Shown piece by piece: positions 10,150 to 21,918 of a stretch of DNA of 64,000 bases. The stretch comes from Benincasa hispida (lineage: Eukaryota; Streptophyta; Magnoliopsida; Cucurbitales; Cucurbitaceae). The number at the start of each line of letters is the position of its first letter. Positions within the stretch are counted from its first letter, which is position 1. A program made the translations under genes and the position numbers. The notes beneath the pieces were generated by a model. That model was given only the letters and a program-made list of their open reading frames with translations. It ran no database searches and was not told where the DNA came from. The stretch is from the NCBI RefSeq assembly GCF_009727055.1, contig NC_052353.1:41408566-41472565 (forward strand), written 5' to 3'.

Positions 10150-11602
10150 TGATAACTTGTAGAAATACAAGTTATTGTCTCTCAAAAATTGGAACAATTA
10201 GGATTTTTAATGATAAAATCTCATCATTCTTAGAGAAAACACATAAAATTACTCAAACACTACTAAACTTTTACAAAAGAATGTTTATTGCTAAAAGCTG
10301 CGTGCATATTATCGCAGGATTTCAACGAAGATTCTAAGTGTCGCAGGCAAAGCTAATGCATGGACATGTGTCGGAGGGATTTCAACGCAGCAAAGGTTCA
10401 TTGACTTAGACTTTTTGTGTAAAATCACCACTTACAAGCATGAACAACTGACTGGCGGCGTCTAAAAAGTGTCTGGGTGTCAGGCGGCTGAACAGAGTAT
10501 GGAATTTAATGTTGCCTCATCATTAAGCTGATGAAGAGCAATGCCTATAAATAGATGAAATCCAACCAGAAGAAGGGTAATCAACTCATTGTGTATAACT
10601 CCAAAAACCAGAAAGACTTAGATCTTTACTGCTGCTGCAAGAAGAACATAAAGGGAAAAGTTTCATCTTCATCGTTGATCAAGGGGTGAAGGAGACCTAG
10701 CTTGAGAGAGAACTCTCCTCCATTTCTTCCACAAATTGGTTGTATACATTTAAATTAAGCCAAAGTAGATAAGAAATTGTACTCTATGGCTTGGTTCTTT
10801 TCTTTTCATCTCAATTCCATTTTCTTCATCCCATTCGATTAAGTATTGACATTGTAAAGATAATCTTGTTCTTTATGAAATCACATATTTGATCAACTAC
10901 ACTTTGCTACTGTTTACTTCTCGATGTATGTTCGACGCATCCATGACTTCATGCAAGTTCAATATCTAAACGCTTAAGCCAACATACTTACTTGGTTAAA
11001 GTTATTCTAGCTTGAATTATTTGAGAGAATAAGCAAGCAAGCATTAAGTCAGAACGCTTGGTATACCTAGAGATAGAGGTACTAGTGTTTTATTGCTTTC
11101 TGTGATTAATGCATGCATCCTAGAGATAGGAATTTATGTAGCATTTGCATTGAGAAGTGCTGAATAAAAGCTAAGTAGAAACCCAATGCATCTATACATA
11201 CTTGGATTATGAGCAAGCAAAGTTCATTTCCATCCACACCACATTCTCGCACGTGTATATCTCACTTAGATCAACGCATACCACTTTCACTTAACACCAA
11301 TTTTACATGAACCTCTGTATTCCACTTGACCTTTTGCATCTTCTTGTACTCATGCAGTAAACTTAGTGTAAATAAAACTCATCCAACACTTACTTAGGAT
11401 CCTTCTATATTAGCTACAATGCAAACCCTACGTTAGTTCTGATCTAACTTGAACGCATTAGGAGGAGTGTAACACATCCCTGTATGCATCATCCAAAATC
11501 GTTACTTAGAAAGATAACGCATCATTCATACTCTCACTTGCACCCTATTTTCCATTTCCTCACACAATACACTCCTACTTCGCATCATGAGGAACATGAA
11601 TA
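10150..11602 (+). repeat. Probable solo LTR of an Athila-related gypsy family
   Basis: Starts TGATAACTTGTAGAAATACA and carries a TATA box (10546-10553) and the 'gcatgcatcctagagatagg' type segment also present in the Athila LTRs near 3280. The bases GGTAT occur immediately before (10145-10149) and after (11603-11607), in line with a 5-bp target duplication. The right end is less certain because the terminal bases read TA where CA is expected; an earlier CA lies at 11585. No internal coding region is present. Confidence 0.6.
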
Positions 11603-12070
11603 GGTATAAAGTGTTTTTTGGGTGATTTCAACCGACAATATAAGAATTTATATATTCAAAGTAAACAATATCATATCATTATAGGTAGAGGTTCGATTGT
11701 CCTTATCAATATTATCTTTTGAAAATTATGATAACACCAATAAGTTTGGATACATACATTCGGTTACGTAGGCCATTATGTATTTTGTTATATAATTTTA
11801 TGAATTTCAATTTAGTTAGTTCATATAGCTTGAAGTCAACTTTAATTGGAGTGGTTTGAATTTAAGATTCAATTTAGTCTTTGTAGTTTTAAAAGTTTAA
11901 ATTTGGTCTCCACAATTTATTCAAACATCACAAAGTCGAACTCTTCTGTAATCCCATATTGACAAACATTTGTTCATTGTAATTCTTTTTTTTTTTTTTT
12001 TCTAGATGAACCATGGCCTTTAAGGTGTGACAATAAATATCTTATCTACTAAATTATACTCGAATTAATA
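11603..12070. other. Unassigned AT-rich stretch
   Basis: About 470 bp with no coding potential I can support. It contains a T run near 11987-12001. It could be old target DNA or decayed repeat. Confidence 0.5.
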
Positions 12071-12382
12071 TGTTTGATAGATGTAGACATCTCCTTTCAT
12101 GATGTGAAGAGCTTTCCAAGCATAACAATAAGAGCAAATTTGAAAAAGTCATTATATAAATTTTGTGAATGCTAGAATCAATGATTTCATTCTTACCTTT
12201 CGGGGTATAAGTATAAAGAAAAAGAATCAGGGAATATAATCCCAACCTATGAGAGAGAGCCACGTATAACAACCCATGTGGCTAAGAATAACATAATGCA
12301 ATAATCTTAACAAACTCAGCAACACCGTATATACACAAAGGGAAAAGGAAGAATGACACCATTTCACCCTATTGCTTTAACA
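12071..12382 (-). repeat. Copia-X 3' LTR (minus strand)
   Basis: On the minus strand the copia RNase H is followed by the purine tract TTGAGGGGGA and then TGTTAAAGCAATAGGG, a good LTR start (at 12382). The other end is tentative: TATCAAACA at 12071 gives a 312-bp LTR, while CATTCACA at 12164 would give a shorter one. Short LTRs of 200-400 bp are usual for several copia lineages. Confidence 0.6.
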
Positions 12383-14812
12383 TCCCCCTCAAACGAGAGG
12401 GTGAGAGAACCACCTCGAGTTTGGCACGAAGTTCGCAGAAATGATGTTCAAATAAGGGCTTACTTAACCCATTTGCTAGCTGATCAGAAGAAGGAACATA
12501 TCGAACATCAAGCTCCTTTCCCAAGACATTATTGCAGACAAATAAACATCCAGCTCTACATGTTTGCTCCTCAAATGGAACACAGGATTGATTGTAAGGA
12601 AAAGCGCCTGACATTGTCACACCAGATTAAGGGAGTTGGAGAATTCAGTAGTTAAGGTACCTTAAGAAGAGATTAAAGCCAGCTTGTGTCAGCAGCAGTG
12701 TGAGCAAGGGTGCGATATTCCGACTCAATGCTAGAACGAACAATTACATGTTGTTTCTTGAAGCTCCAAGATGTTAGTCCTTTGACCTTTAATCTCAAAT
12801 TAATTAATTTTAATTAATTAATATTTTGAAGATAATAAACTTGCTTTTATTTATTAAAAATTTGAGTGTTTTGAAGAGTTCATTGCATAGATCTTGATAT
12901 AATGATTACGACGCAATATGAATAACTCAAATGAAGAAGATATAACCGAAACAAGTTTAATGGAAAAAATACCCGAGGTACATAGCAATTTATTCATCAA
13001 AGTGGATCCAATTGTAAGGTAACATTTGGAGACTTAGACGAGTGCCATGGATTTTGGTTGGATTTAAAAAAAAAATTGAATTTTGTTTGAAATTTAGAAA
13101 GAAAATTATTTGAAAACAAGATGAGTTAAAAAAATATTATATTATATTATATGTGTGTGACTAACGGTCACAAAGAAACTCAAAAATTAAAAAAAAAATG
13201 AAAAGTAAAAGAAAAAAAAATCTACTGCATTTGACCGTTGGGAGATTTTTTTATTTATTTTATCGTTATCGTTATGATTATTTACTTTTAATCTCAACCT
13301 TTGAATTTCATTATATAAAGATCTAATGATCCAAATTAAACGTGGTTTTCACCATCTTCCCCTCTTTTTAAATTATTCATCTTCTCCACAATTCAACAAT
13401 AATTTTACACCATTTTTCAATCCTCCATAACTCAAAACCACCATTTTTATTCTCTCTCTAAGCTTCAATTTTCTTATTTTCATCTTCTTGAGAGAGATAT
13501 TTTATGTTGTAAAGATTGATTTGTTGTGTGCTACAATTTGTAAATCTCCTCTATTGAGAGAGTTGTTAAGTGTGCTCTTTATTTTTATAAACATTTTGTA
13601 AGGGTTGCTCTTGGTCTCGAAAAAAGAGTCATTGTAATAATTTGATCCTTAACCGTAGAAATGATCGAGTTTGTTCTTGCACCCGAAAAAAGAACGTTGT
13701 AGTGGTTCGACTCTAAACCGTAGAAAGCGTTAAAGACTTCTAGTGAAGTACCTAAGAGGAGTTTGGGAAGTGGATGTAGGCCGGTTGTGCCGAACCACAA
13801 TAAAAATTCCTAATGTTAATTTCTCTACCTCTCTCCTATTTTAATTTTGCAATTAATTAGTTATTATATTTTATTGCTTGAAATTAATTATAGTTTGTGT
13901 TCATGAAATTAATTGCAATATTTGTTCCTTAAATTAATTGCTTAATGTTTATATAGGTTGGTTGAATTGATCTTTATATATCTCATATCAATCTTTTTAT
14001 TAAAATCAAATTGGGTGAAGTGTTAGTTTTTGTTAGGTTATTTTGGGTTGAATTTATTTCATGAATTTATTGTTTAAATTACTCATTACCTAAAATTGTC
14101 TTCATTTGCTTAATAGGGTCCATATTAGTAAAAAAAATTCAGTAGTTTTAATAAACCTATTCACCCTCCTCTAGGGTTGCCATTCCGATCCTACACAAGG
14201 CACAAGAGAATGACCCAAAAAGATACAATAAGCAGCGATGGATTCATGATCATCCACATTGTAGGCTCAATCTGCGTCCTTGTAATCAACAAGAGGCATA
14301 TAACTTGATTTGGAAATAAACAACCCATGACTCACAGTACCTTGGAGATACCGCAACACCCCTTTTGTAGCTTGCCAATGTGCAGTGGTTGGACATTGGA
14401 GAAACTAACTTAGCTTGTTAACAATGAAGGAAATATCCAGATGAGTGTGCGTGAGATATAGTAGGCCCCCATCGACACTACGATGTGGAGTCTGATTGGA
14501 CAACACTTCTCTTTCATGAAGAGACAGGGACTTCCCTGTCACAGCAGAATTGGGGCTGGGCTAGAGATGAGAAAGGTCAAGTCGATCAAGAAGTTCCTAA
14601 ATGTACTTTGACTAAGTTAGATATAAACCATAACGGGTATGTTGAACCTTAAGCCAATGAAATAGCTCAGATCGCCCATGTCTTTTAAAGACAAAGTGAA
14701 GTGTAAACAGGATATAAATGAGTCAATCCACTTTGAAAAACTCCCTATAGTCAAAATATCATCAGCATATATCAACACCAAGATAGTGAGAAAAGAGGAG
14801 TTAAGGAAGAAC
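12383..14812 (-). pseudogene. Copia-X RNase H and C-terminal RT, interrupted
   Basis: Minus-strand copia pol, read from 14812 down to 12383. It contains the RT active-site segment IYADDILTIGS (near 14770), the segment SHGLFISKSS and DADW, then LGHSLVP. A solo LTR (12772-14195) interrupts here, and the reading resumes with WSFKKQHVIVRSSIESEYR, a second RNase H landmark. The end is VLGKELDVRYVPSSDQLANGLSKPL at 12420-12540, typical of the copia C-terminus. Several stops and frameshifts are present, and the third RNase H aspartate region (CDN) is degraded. The upstream half of the same RT lies beyond the CACTA insertion at 29401-29810. Confidence 0.85.
12772..14195 (+). repeat. Solo LTR (copia type) inside Copia-X
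   Basis: A 1,424-bp sequence with TGTTAGTCC and GATCCTACA ends, flanked by CAAGA (12767-12771) and CAAGG (14196-14200). The flanking host sequence predicts CAAGG, so the left copy has one G-to-A change. The 3' tail 'cctctagggttgcc' plus TCCTACA and the middle segment 'ggccggttgtgccgaaccac' are typical of plant copia LTRs. It splits the Copia-X RNase H exactly between a Pro and a Trp codon. No internal domain is present. Confidence 0.85.
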
Positions 14813-14890
14813 CATTACAAAAAATTACACCTTTCTCGATACTTAAAATGGTGGAAAAAGCGTCAGGAGATCCTCTCCCGACGACGTATC
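14813..14890 (+). repeat. CACTA left terminus with subterminal repeat
   Basis: Terminal CATTACAAAAAATTACACC followed by CGTC/TCGGGAG-rich subterminal sequence (14858-15110), with several copies of short GTCGGGAG / GTCGAGAG words. These are the usual binding sites for the CACTA-encoded DNA-binding protein. Confidence rests on agreement with the right terminus. Confidence 0.78.
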
Positions 14891-15478
14891 GATCGTCAGG
14901 AGTTTGGTCGGGAGAAATCGGTAGAGAGTAGAACTCTCGATGTCTAAAGCTGACTGTCGAGAGTAGTGCACAAACTCTATAATATACGACGTCTGGAGTT
15001 CTTATAACTACTGAGGATCGTTTACTAGCTGTCGAGAGTTCAATTCCAGTATTTGAATATTGACTTTTGAACTCTCAATGGCTAACCAGTCGTCGGGAGA
15101 TAGTCATTCTTTTAAAATTATTTAATTTGTATTTTTTTTAATTTGATTTAAATAACCTGCAAAACGTCATTAACCAACTCAAACATATTCACATAAGAAA
15201 TAAAACAAACAAACAAACAAAGTCATACTATTTTTTATTACCTAAAATAGAGAAAAGTTGCAAGATAGTTTATAAAAGAAATATGTTTTCACAAATACAT
15301 AAGACAAACAACATGAAAACAACGTCAAGAAATATGTCTTCACAAATACACAAAAGAAAGAACATGAAAACAATGTCTAGAACACAACATCTCCAACAAC
15401 ATTCCAACCTCATCTCCTAATAGCATCCTACAACAAAACAAAAACATTCAAATGTCACAAACTTCCAGAAACAAACAA

Positions 15479-16111
15479 AAAACTCCAAGTTCAACTCCAA
15501 AACAAGTGTAACCAAATTCAACCCACCCCTCACAAGATTCAACCTTCATAAACATCCACGAACACACAAAAACTCCAACTTTCTTCCCCAAAACAATTAT
15601 AACCAAACTCAACCCACCCCCCACAACATTCAAACTTCAAAAACATCCACAAACACACAAAAACTCCAAGTTCAACGGCAAAACGAGTATAATCAAACTC
15701 TATCCACCCCCACAATATTCCCGATGCCCATAAAACATCCAAAAACACACAAAAACCTCCAAGTTCAACTCTAAAACGATTATAACCAAACTCTACCCAC
15801 CCCTACAACATTTAAACTTCATAAACATCAACGAACTCACAAACTTCAACTTCCCCCCAAAACAATTATAACCAAAATCAACCCATGCCCCACAACATTC
15901 TCGACATTTATAAACATCCAAAAATACACAAAAAAAACTCCAAATTCAACTCCAAAACAATTATAACCAAACTCTACCCACCCCCATAACATTCAAACTT
16001 CATAAACATCAATGAACACACAAAAGAATCCAACTTTCCCACCAAAACAATTATAACCAAACTCAACCCATCCCCTACAATATTCAAACTTCATAGACGT
16101 CCACAAACACA
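15479..16111. repeat. Minisatellite, seven copies of about 90 bp
   Basis: Units start near 15479, 15567, 15657, 15750, 15840, 15930 and 16021. All share AAAACAATTATAACCAAACT and a CACCC(C)ACAACATTC core. Two subtypes differ at their start (AGTTCAACTCC versus CTTTCTTCCCC) and occur in the order A B A A B A B. Open frames on the minus strand (for example 15448-15748) come from the array having no stops in some frames and are not proteins. A smaller direct repeat (about 47 bp) precedes it at 15285-15380. Confidence 0.9.
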
Positions 16112-16299
16112 CAATAACGACAAAAAACACATTAAAATCTAGTTATTTGGCTACCATAGCTGCAGGATAACCAACAATTCTTTATCATAAAGCTACTAGT
16201 AAGACATAACTACTTTGCTACCGTAACTGCAGGATAACAACATATTAGACAACTAAATAATGAAGTAATCATACCTAATTCAATGGCTCTCCTCTCTGT

Positions 16300-16912
16300 G
16301 ATCGTATCATGTCTTCAATCATTTTTTTTTTACATTTCTTCCATTTTTCTTGCATGATCCTCTCTCATTTGTTTTTAAACATCTTCAAGTTCCCTAATCC
16401 TCAATTGAGACTGTTCAAAATTGGCTTTCAATTCCCTCACCTCCCTACTTTCCATTCCTTGAGTAGATGATGAACTCGATGAGTTGCTACCCCTTCTTGA
16501 CTTAGGTTTAGAGCCCAAACCATGGCCTTTTACATGATCAGGCCATTTTACCCAAAATTGTCTCATATATTTCATTCTCTGTTAGTGGTTGGGAATCTTC
16601 TAGATTGGGGTTGGATTGTAATTCTAACATTTTATTATGCACATATTAATTAACTGTGTAAGTGCGAGCGACTGAACTTAGAAATGAAAAACAAAACGAA
16701 AATAAAAATTGGTTACATGTGCATCTTCAGCTGCCTGATTAACGAACTTGCCACCTTTAGAGTTTGTTTCTTTAAACAGGTCGACTCGTCCTATTTCTCG
16801 ACCTTGCTTTTCCTGCAACCCTGTTTAAATTTGTAAGAACGACTTTGATTCGCCTACATGATCGAACGGTAATTTCTCTTTATTCTTCCTATTCGTCTCT
16901 GAAATTTCCTAC
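16300..16912 (-). pseudogene. CACTA second ORF, plant Transposase_24 / TnpA-like
   Basis: Read on the minus strand from 16912. A first block contains the conserved segments NRKNKEKLPFDHVGESKSF and GREIGRVDLFKETNSKGGKF, ending in NQAAEDAH (about 16905-16715). After an AT-rich stretch of about 120 bp that looks like an intron comes a block with MRQFWVKWPDHVKGHGLGSKP (16575 down), a serine-rich linker and a coiled-coil-like tail REVRELKANFEQSQLRIRELE. The family is the plant Ptta/En-Spm accessory protein that binds subterminal repeats. One in-frame stop (FLQI followed by TAA/TAG) interrupts the first block, and the N-terminal part is cut by the LTR insertion at 16913. Confidence 0.8.
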
Positions 16913-17548
16913 TGTTGGATTGTATCAGCATGCAGCATAAGTAACAAGGATCAATAAACACTCTAATTCATTAATTTTGATAGAAACTAAAGCATGTTCT
17001 TACAAAAACAAATGGGTTTCAAGTCATACCTTTGTAGAACTCTTGAAATCTCGATTTCAAGCTATAGGTTTCTCCAAAACCTTGTTGTAAACCACCTCAA
17101 GATCTTCCTCACTATTTTTTTGGTGTTCTAGATTGAGTTGTGGGACTCAAAATAAGCTTGAATCAAGGGAATTTGGAGAAGTACTCACAGCAGCAACCTA
17201 CTTGAAGAATACCTTTTTCACATGAATTTTTCAGCAACAATTCTATAGATTGCATGCCTCAAATTCATTCCAATCTTCTCAATATATTGCAGACAATCAT
17301 GCAAAGAAGATGGCTGCATGAGATGCAGTTCATGCTTGGGGTAATTAAAGACTAAAGATGGTGGGTTATGGGTGAGCAGCTATGAAGATGTAATGGAAAA
17401 TACCATTTTTCCATTTTGTTTATTTTTCAATTTTCAAATTCCAAATTTGATTTTTAGAAAAAAAATTTGATTTCGAAAATAAAAAATTATTAATTTTACA
17501 AATTTATTTCATAAATTAATTTTTCTAATAAAATTAATAAATAATTAT

Positions 17549-17629
17549 TTAAATAATTTAAATAATTCTAATTAATTTAATATCAAATNTTAAATAATTT
17601 AAATAATTCTAATTAATTTAATATCAAAT
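17549..17629. repeat. 40-bp exact direct duplication around a single N
   Basis: The 40 bases at 17549-17588 are identical to 17590-17629, separated only by an N at 17589. This is the signature of an unmerged overlap at a scaffold join, so the second copy is probably not real. Confidence 0.9.
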
Positions 17630-17790
17630 ATTAAATTAATTTTACACAAATCCACCTTCATATATTTAAATCATATTTAAATATTAATTCTCCAATTCCG
17701 TTTAATTCCTAAAATTAAACGTGTAATTATATCTCATATAATTACTAATTCCTTTAATTCTAATTTGAACGTTTCAAATTAATTTATCAC

Positions 17791-19891
17791 TGAAGGAACT
17801 CTAAACGAAGAGCATCCATGAGCGCGTTCGGATATTTTCGATTTCATGTGACCAAAATACAACACGTACATTCTAATAAATAGTTATGCAATTTAGCACT
17901 AATTAATGGCATGCTCTGATAAATAAAGTACAAAGGAATGAGTTTTCATATTAGTTGAAGACTCTCTTCAATCTTAAACTCAATCCAGGGGAAGAACCTC
18001 TACGAACTCTATCACGCAGCAAATCAGTCGGCTAGGCAGCACGATCGTTTACACGAACGAAAATAACACGAACAAGCACGAACAAGTAAGCAGCGGAGAC
18101 GACACCACCAGTTGGAGCCCTTTGTATTCTTGGAGTGAGAATCCAAAGTGTGGTCTTTGGTGAATTTGGTAGAGGTCGGAGGAAAGGCTGATCATGTAGA
18201 CGATAAGCAAGTGGGAGAGAATGTTATCGTATAGTGGAGTGCTTATCGTTTAGACAAAGCTACACGATCTGGTTTTACTAAGTGATCGTCTAGTAAGAGG
18301 TAAACAATCGTTTAGAAAATGCGGCACGCTAGGCGATCGTTTAGGAAAGCTAAGCGATCGTTTAGAGAAAGGCGTGCGATCGTTTAGAAGCTGGTGTACG
18401 ATCGTTTAAATGATGAGACTCTATCATATAGGCTCTCAAGCTAGGCGACCGATACGTTTTCACACCGATTGCGAATGTTTGAACACTTTTTTCCAAATGA
18501 AACAAATTTTCATTTTATTCTTTGGTTACAATAACCGACTATGAATTCTCCCACTAATGCACGATCGAGGAGAGGTTTTCGGCCAATTATCATATAATTA
18601 ATCAATTTAATTAATAAATGAATATAATCATATTATATTCTTACCCTATAGTTTGATATCATACACCTACTATAGTAATTTCTACTCCACTTGATATAAA
18701 TCATATTTATATCTAATTTCCTCCAAAATAATGTATCTCATACATTTAGCCAATTATATCATATATAATTGAACTCCCTCTTGTTAATTTGAACATTTAA
18801 AACTGACCCAAACACTGATTCTCGACTTTATCCAAGCTACCTAGGGGACCTAATGGACCTGTGGCTTGAATCTCCAATGATACGTGCTGACTAAACTCTT
18901 TAGCCACAAGATCCACCATCCGTTAACTGCCAGACATTCCATTAAAGTTCAGCAGCTGAACTCTTCTTACTACAGATATATTTCTATGTCCATCGAATAT
19001 AACCAATCATAAGTACGATGACCCTTCATAGATGCTCGTAAGTATAGCTGAGCCAATTTACCGTTTTGACCCTGTAGTTATATCTCACTCCTTAAGTACC
19101 ACTGATTCCTCTAATGAACAATACAACATAGTCCAACTATGTGTGAACACCTCTCGGGCCAAGAGAAGGTGTGTGGTGCGACATCGTTCAAGCCCTAGAA
19201 TCAGTCCTTAAGGGAACTATCTATCTACTTACCCCTGCCTCGGGGAAGGAGTGAATTTCATCTTGTGTAGTTGAGTTCCTAGCTCCCAAATCAGACGAAT
19301 CCCCAAAATGGTAGGTTTAAATCGACGACCTGGCCACTCACACCCATACAAATCAAAGAACTACCCTTAATGGTAGGAGTTCCCAACTCACTCAGGATTG
19401 AGGTCAGGTTGCCTATGTTCATCCCAGTGAAGTGAAGTCTCTATCATGAACGGTGTTATATAACGAGATGTTAACACTTCGTGGTCAAGCTAATACAATC
19501 TCTTTGTATAGGACGCCCCCGCTCACATGTCCCTTACATGAATGATCAGGATCAGACCATCTGTGACAAGTTACAACACTTGTGACCATTCCATTAAAGC
19601 GGCCGCATCCATAACGTTACCAGGATAAGGTTTCCCTCCTATATCCATATACTACAGACCATTTTGGTTATCACTTAAGACATGATCCACTTATATGTCA
19701 CCACATACATGCTTAAGTTACATACAGATAACTAGGGATTTTATATTTATTGGTTTATGGTAAAGCAAATAAAACATACAACTGAGCAAAATCAAGATGT
19801 GAAATAAATATCATATATTATACAACACAAGCTTTCGTACAAACTGTTTACAAACTACAGGACACAAGACTTTAGGGCATCAACCCCAACA
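17791..19891 (-). repeat. Solo LTR of copia family B with target duplication ATCAC
   Basis: A 2,101-bp LTR lying minus: on that strand it starts TGTTGGGGTTGATGCCC and ends GAGTTCCTTCA. ATCAC flanks it at 17786-17790 and 19892-19896, an exact 5-bp duplication. It is the same family as 33021-35115 and as the LTR of Copia-5 at 63373. Near 18230-18420 it carries a cluster of CGATCGTTTAG words. No internal region remains, so it arose by LTR-LTR recombination. Confidence 0.93.
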
Positions 19892-20952
19892 ATCACGCTA
19901 CTCTATAGCTAATCCATTTACGAGCTAGTACAGGGACCTCGCGTACTTACAGATCATAGGCTTCAATGATTCGGTATTAATTTGCTAAACTCATTAGACC
20001 AAATTAATCCACATTTGTTAACTAATGGGTCACTCCATTAAAGCCCATAGTTGAACTCGCCTCACTATAGATATATTATGTCCACTCAATATAACCATGA
20101 TTAGTAAGTTAACCCTTCACAGGTTGTTCGTAATAATGACTAGGTCAAATCTCTGTTTTACACCTGAGATTACCTCTTATTTCTTAAGTCCCACTAATTC
20201 TCTAATGAGCAATATATTTGTGATCCAATCAACAAATTGAGTCCCTCTTGGGCCAATGAGAGCGTGGGGCCCCATGTTTAAGATAAAAAGTCAGCACTTA
20301 AGGGAACAACCTCTCTACTATCCCTAACAGTGGGTGAAGTGAATTCCTTCTTGCACCCTATGTCCCCAGCTATCTATCTGGTCTTACCTCTGAAATGGGA
20401 GTTTATTAAGCCGGCGCTGTTGAGCCAATCCTCACGTATGCAAATCTAAGAATAATCCAGAACAAACAAGAGTTCATAGTTAACTCAGAATTAAGGTTAA
20501 GTTACCTAGGTCATCGCTTAGAAATAGTCAGTCTAAAATAGTAAACAGTGTTATAAAGTAAGAGTGACTAATTTCGTGGTCCAATCTTGTACAAACCCTT
20601 TTGCATAGAGACACCCCTACTCCTCATGTCATAACATGTACGAATTAGGATCACTTCGTTCGTAGCACTTTTCAACTCTTTGTAATAACTATAGAGTAGG
20701 CCGCATCCAATAGTGTTACCAGAATAAGGCACCCAACCTTATTCATATACTATAGATCATTTTGACTATTTACTCGAATCTGATCCACTTTTATGTCTCC
20801 ACATAAAGTTCAAGTACTCATGTAATAGTCAAGGGACTTTTAGGTTTATTGGATTTCTAATAAGCAAACATCTATTCAATAACAACTTATTGAATTTTCA
20901 GAATAAGTTCTATTTTTTACAAACCACGAGTTTTAGGACATAAAACCCAACA

Positions 20953-21918
20953 AACACCCCATTGGACTAAAACTCCAGTGGTAACTTATATATCCAATAT
21001 ATAAGACCGAGTTTCTGAGTTTTATAGAGAAATATAATAAACTAGGGCATACCATACCCATGGTTTATCATTCGGTATCCCATACCTGATATTTCTCCCA
21101 CTTGCCCTAGGTTATTAACTTGGTATGCCTAATCGTACTACGTGATTCTCAAACACTTTAGCCGAGAGAATCATTGTAAACATGTTAGTGTACAATAGGC
21201 TTTTTAATTAAACTATATGGGAATGCATTTTATTCTTAATAATGACTAAGAAGTCACACTTTCCTCCCACTATATTGAGGTACTCTTAACTCTTTGAGTA
21301 AGACGCGTCTGACCTGTCTTAACAACTCTTGTTAACAGTCAGATCTAGAAAATTTTAAACTTTCTATAATTTGATCTAGCTGTTATTAAATATCTGAATA
21401 TTTGCAAATGGCTTTTAACAGTTTGATTCTTAACAAAAGTTGCTAGAACAAACATAATTTCTGAAAATGAATATTTCATTTACAATAAAAATATATACAT
21501 TTTGTTCTTTACAAAATAACAAAAGCAAGTAAGGTTATCATCAAGCAGCAACATCTCCCACTGGTCAAGCTGAGCAAGCGGTCCTCAGGAACTAAATTGC
21601 CTGTTTAGCTTTCTCTACTCTCTTTTCGGCTAGGTACTGAGGGCAATTTCTCTTTCAGTGCCCTTCTTCGTTGCAGTGGAAACATTTCCCTTTGTTTCTT
21701 TTCTTTCCAGCGGGTTTCTTCTTCCCTTTCCCTTTGTTCTTCTTCACAGGAATACTCTTACTCTGTGAAGAGGAAGCAACATTAGGCTTGGAGGACGTTC
21801 CTCTCTTATCAGCAGTAGTAACCTTTACTTCTGATTCCAGACCTTTAGTTCTCAACATAGTCTGGTAAGCCTATAGCTCATTCAACAGAGTAGTCAAGTT
21901 ATACGTGTAAGATAAACA
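20953..21918 (-). pseudogene. Copia-A internal remnant: 3' untranslated part joined to gag zinc-knuckle end
   Basis: Next to the LTR is the region that follows RNase H in this family, with GGGCAAGTGGGAGAAATATC read on the minus strand (about 21093-21112). It then jumps to the C-terminal gag: a lysine-rich stretch (SIPVKKNKGKGKKK) and the zinc knuckle CFHCNEEGH...RNC, CX2CX4HX4C type, at about 21630-21680. All of protease, integrase, RT and RNase H is absent. The gag is cut on its N-terminal side at 21918 by the plus-strand LTR. A stop replaces the tryptophan just after the knuckle's histidine. Confidence 0.8.

Larger units (their letters stand above)
16913..20952 (-). repeat. Copia-A LTR, minus orientation, carrying a nested solo LTR
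   Basis: On the minus strand it starts TGTTGGGTTTTATGTCC (20952) and ends AATCCAACA (16913), so the ends form an inverted TGTTGG/CCAACA pair. Without the nested solo LTR and its duplication it is about 1.93 kb. No 5-bp duplication joins it to the far side of the complex: CCTAC precedes 16913, and neither AACAC after 20952 nor ACGTC after 23888 matches. Confidence 0.85.

Noticed and set aside
11603..12070. Possible MITE or host promoter
   Set aside because: No terminal inverted repeats or target duplication could be found by eye.
15448..15748. Minus-strand cysteine/tryptophan-rich open frames
   Set aside because: They lie in the 90-bp minisatellite; the repeating peptide is a by-product of the array.
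15479..16111. Possible CRISPR-like array
   Set aside because: Repeats are contiguous 90-bp units with no unique spacers, in a plant transposon.
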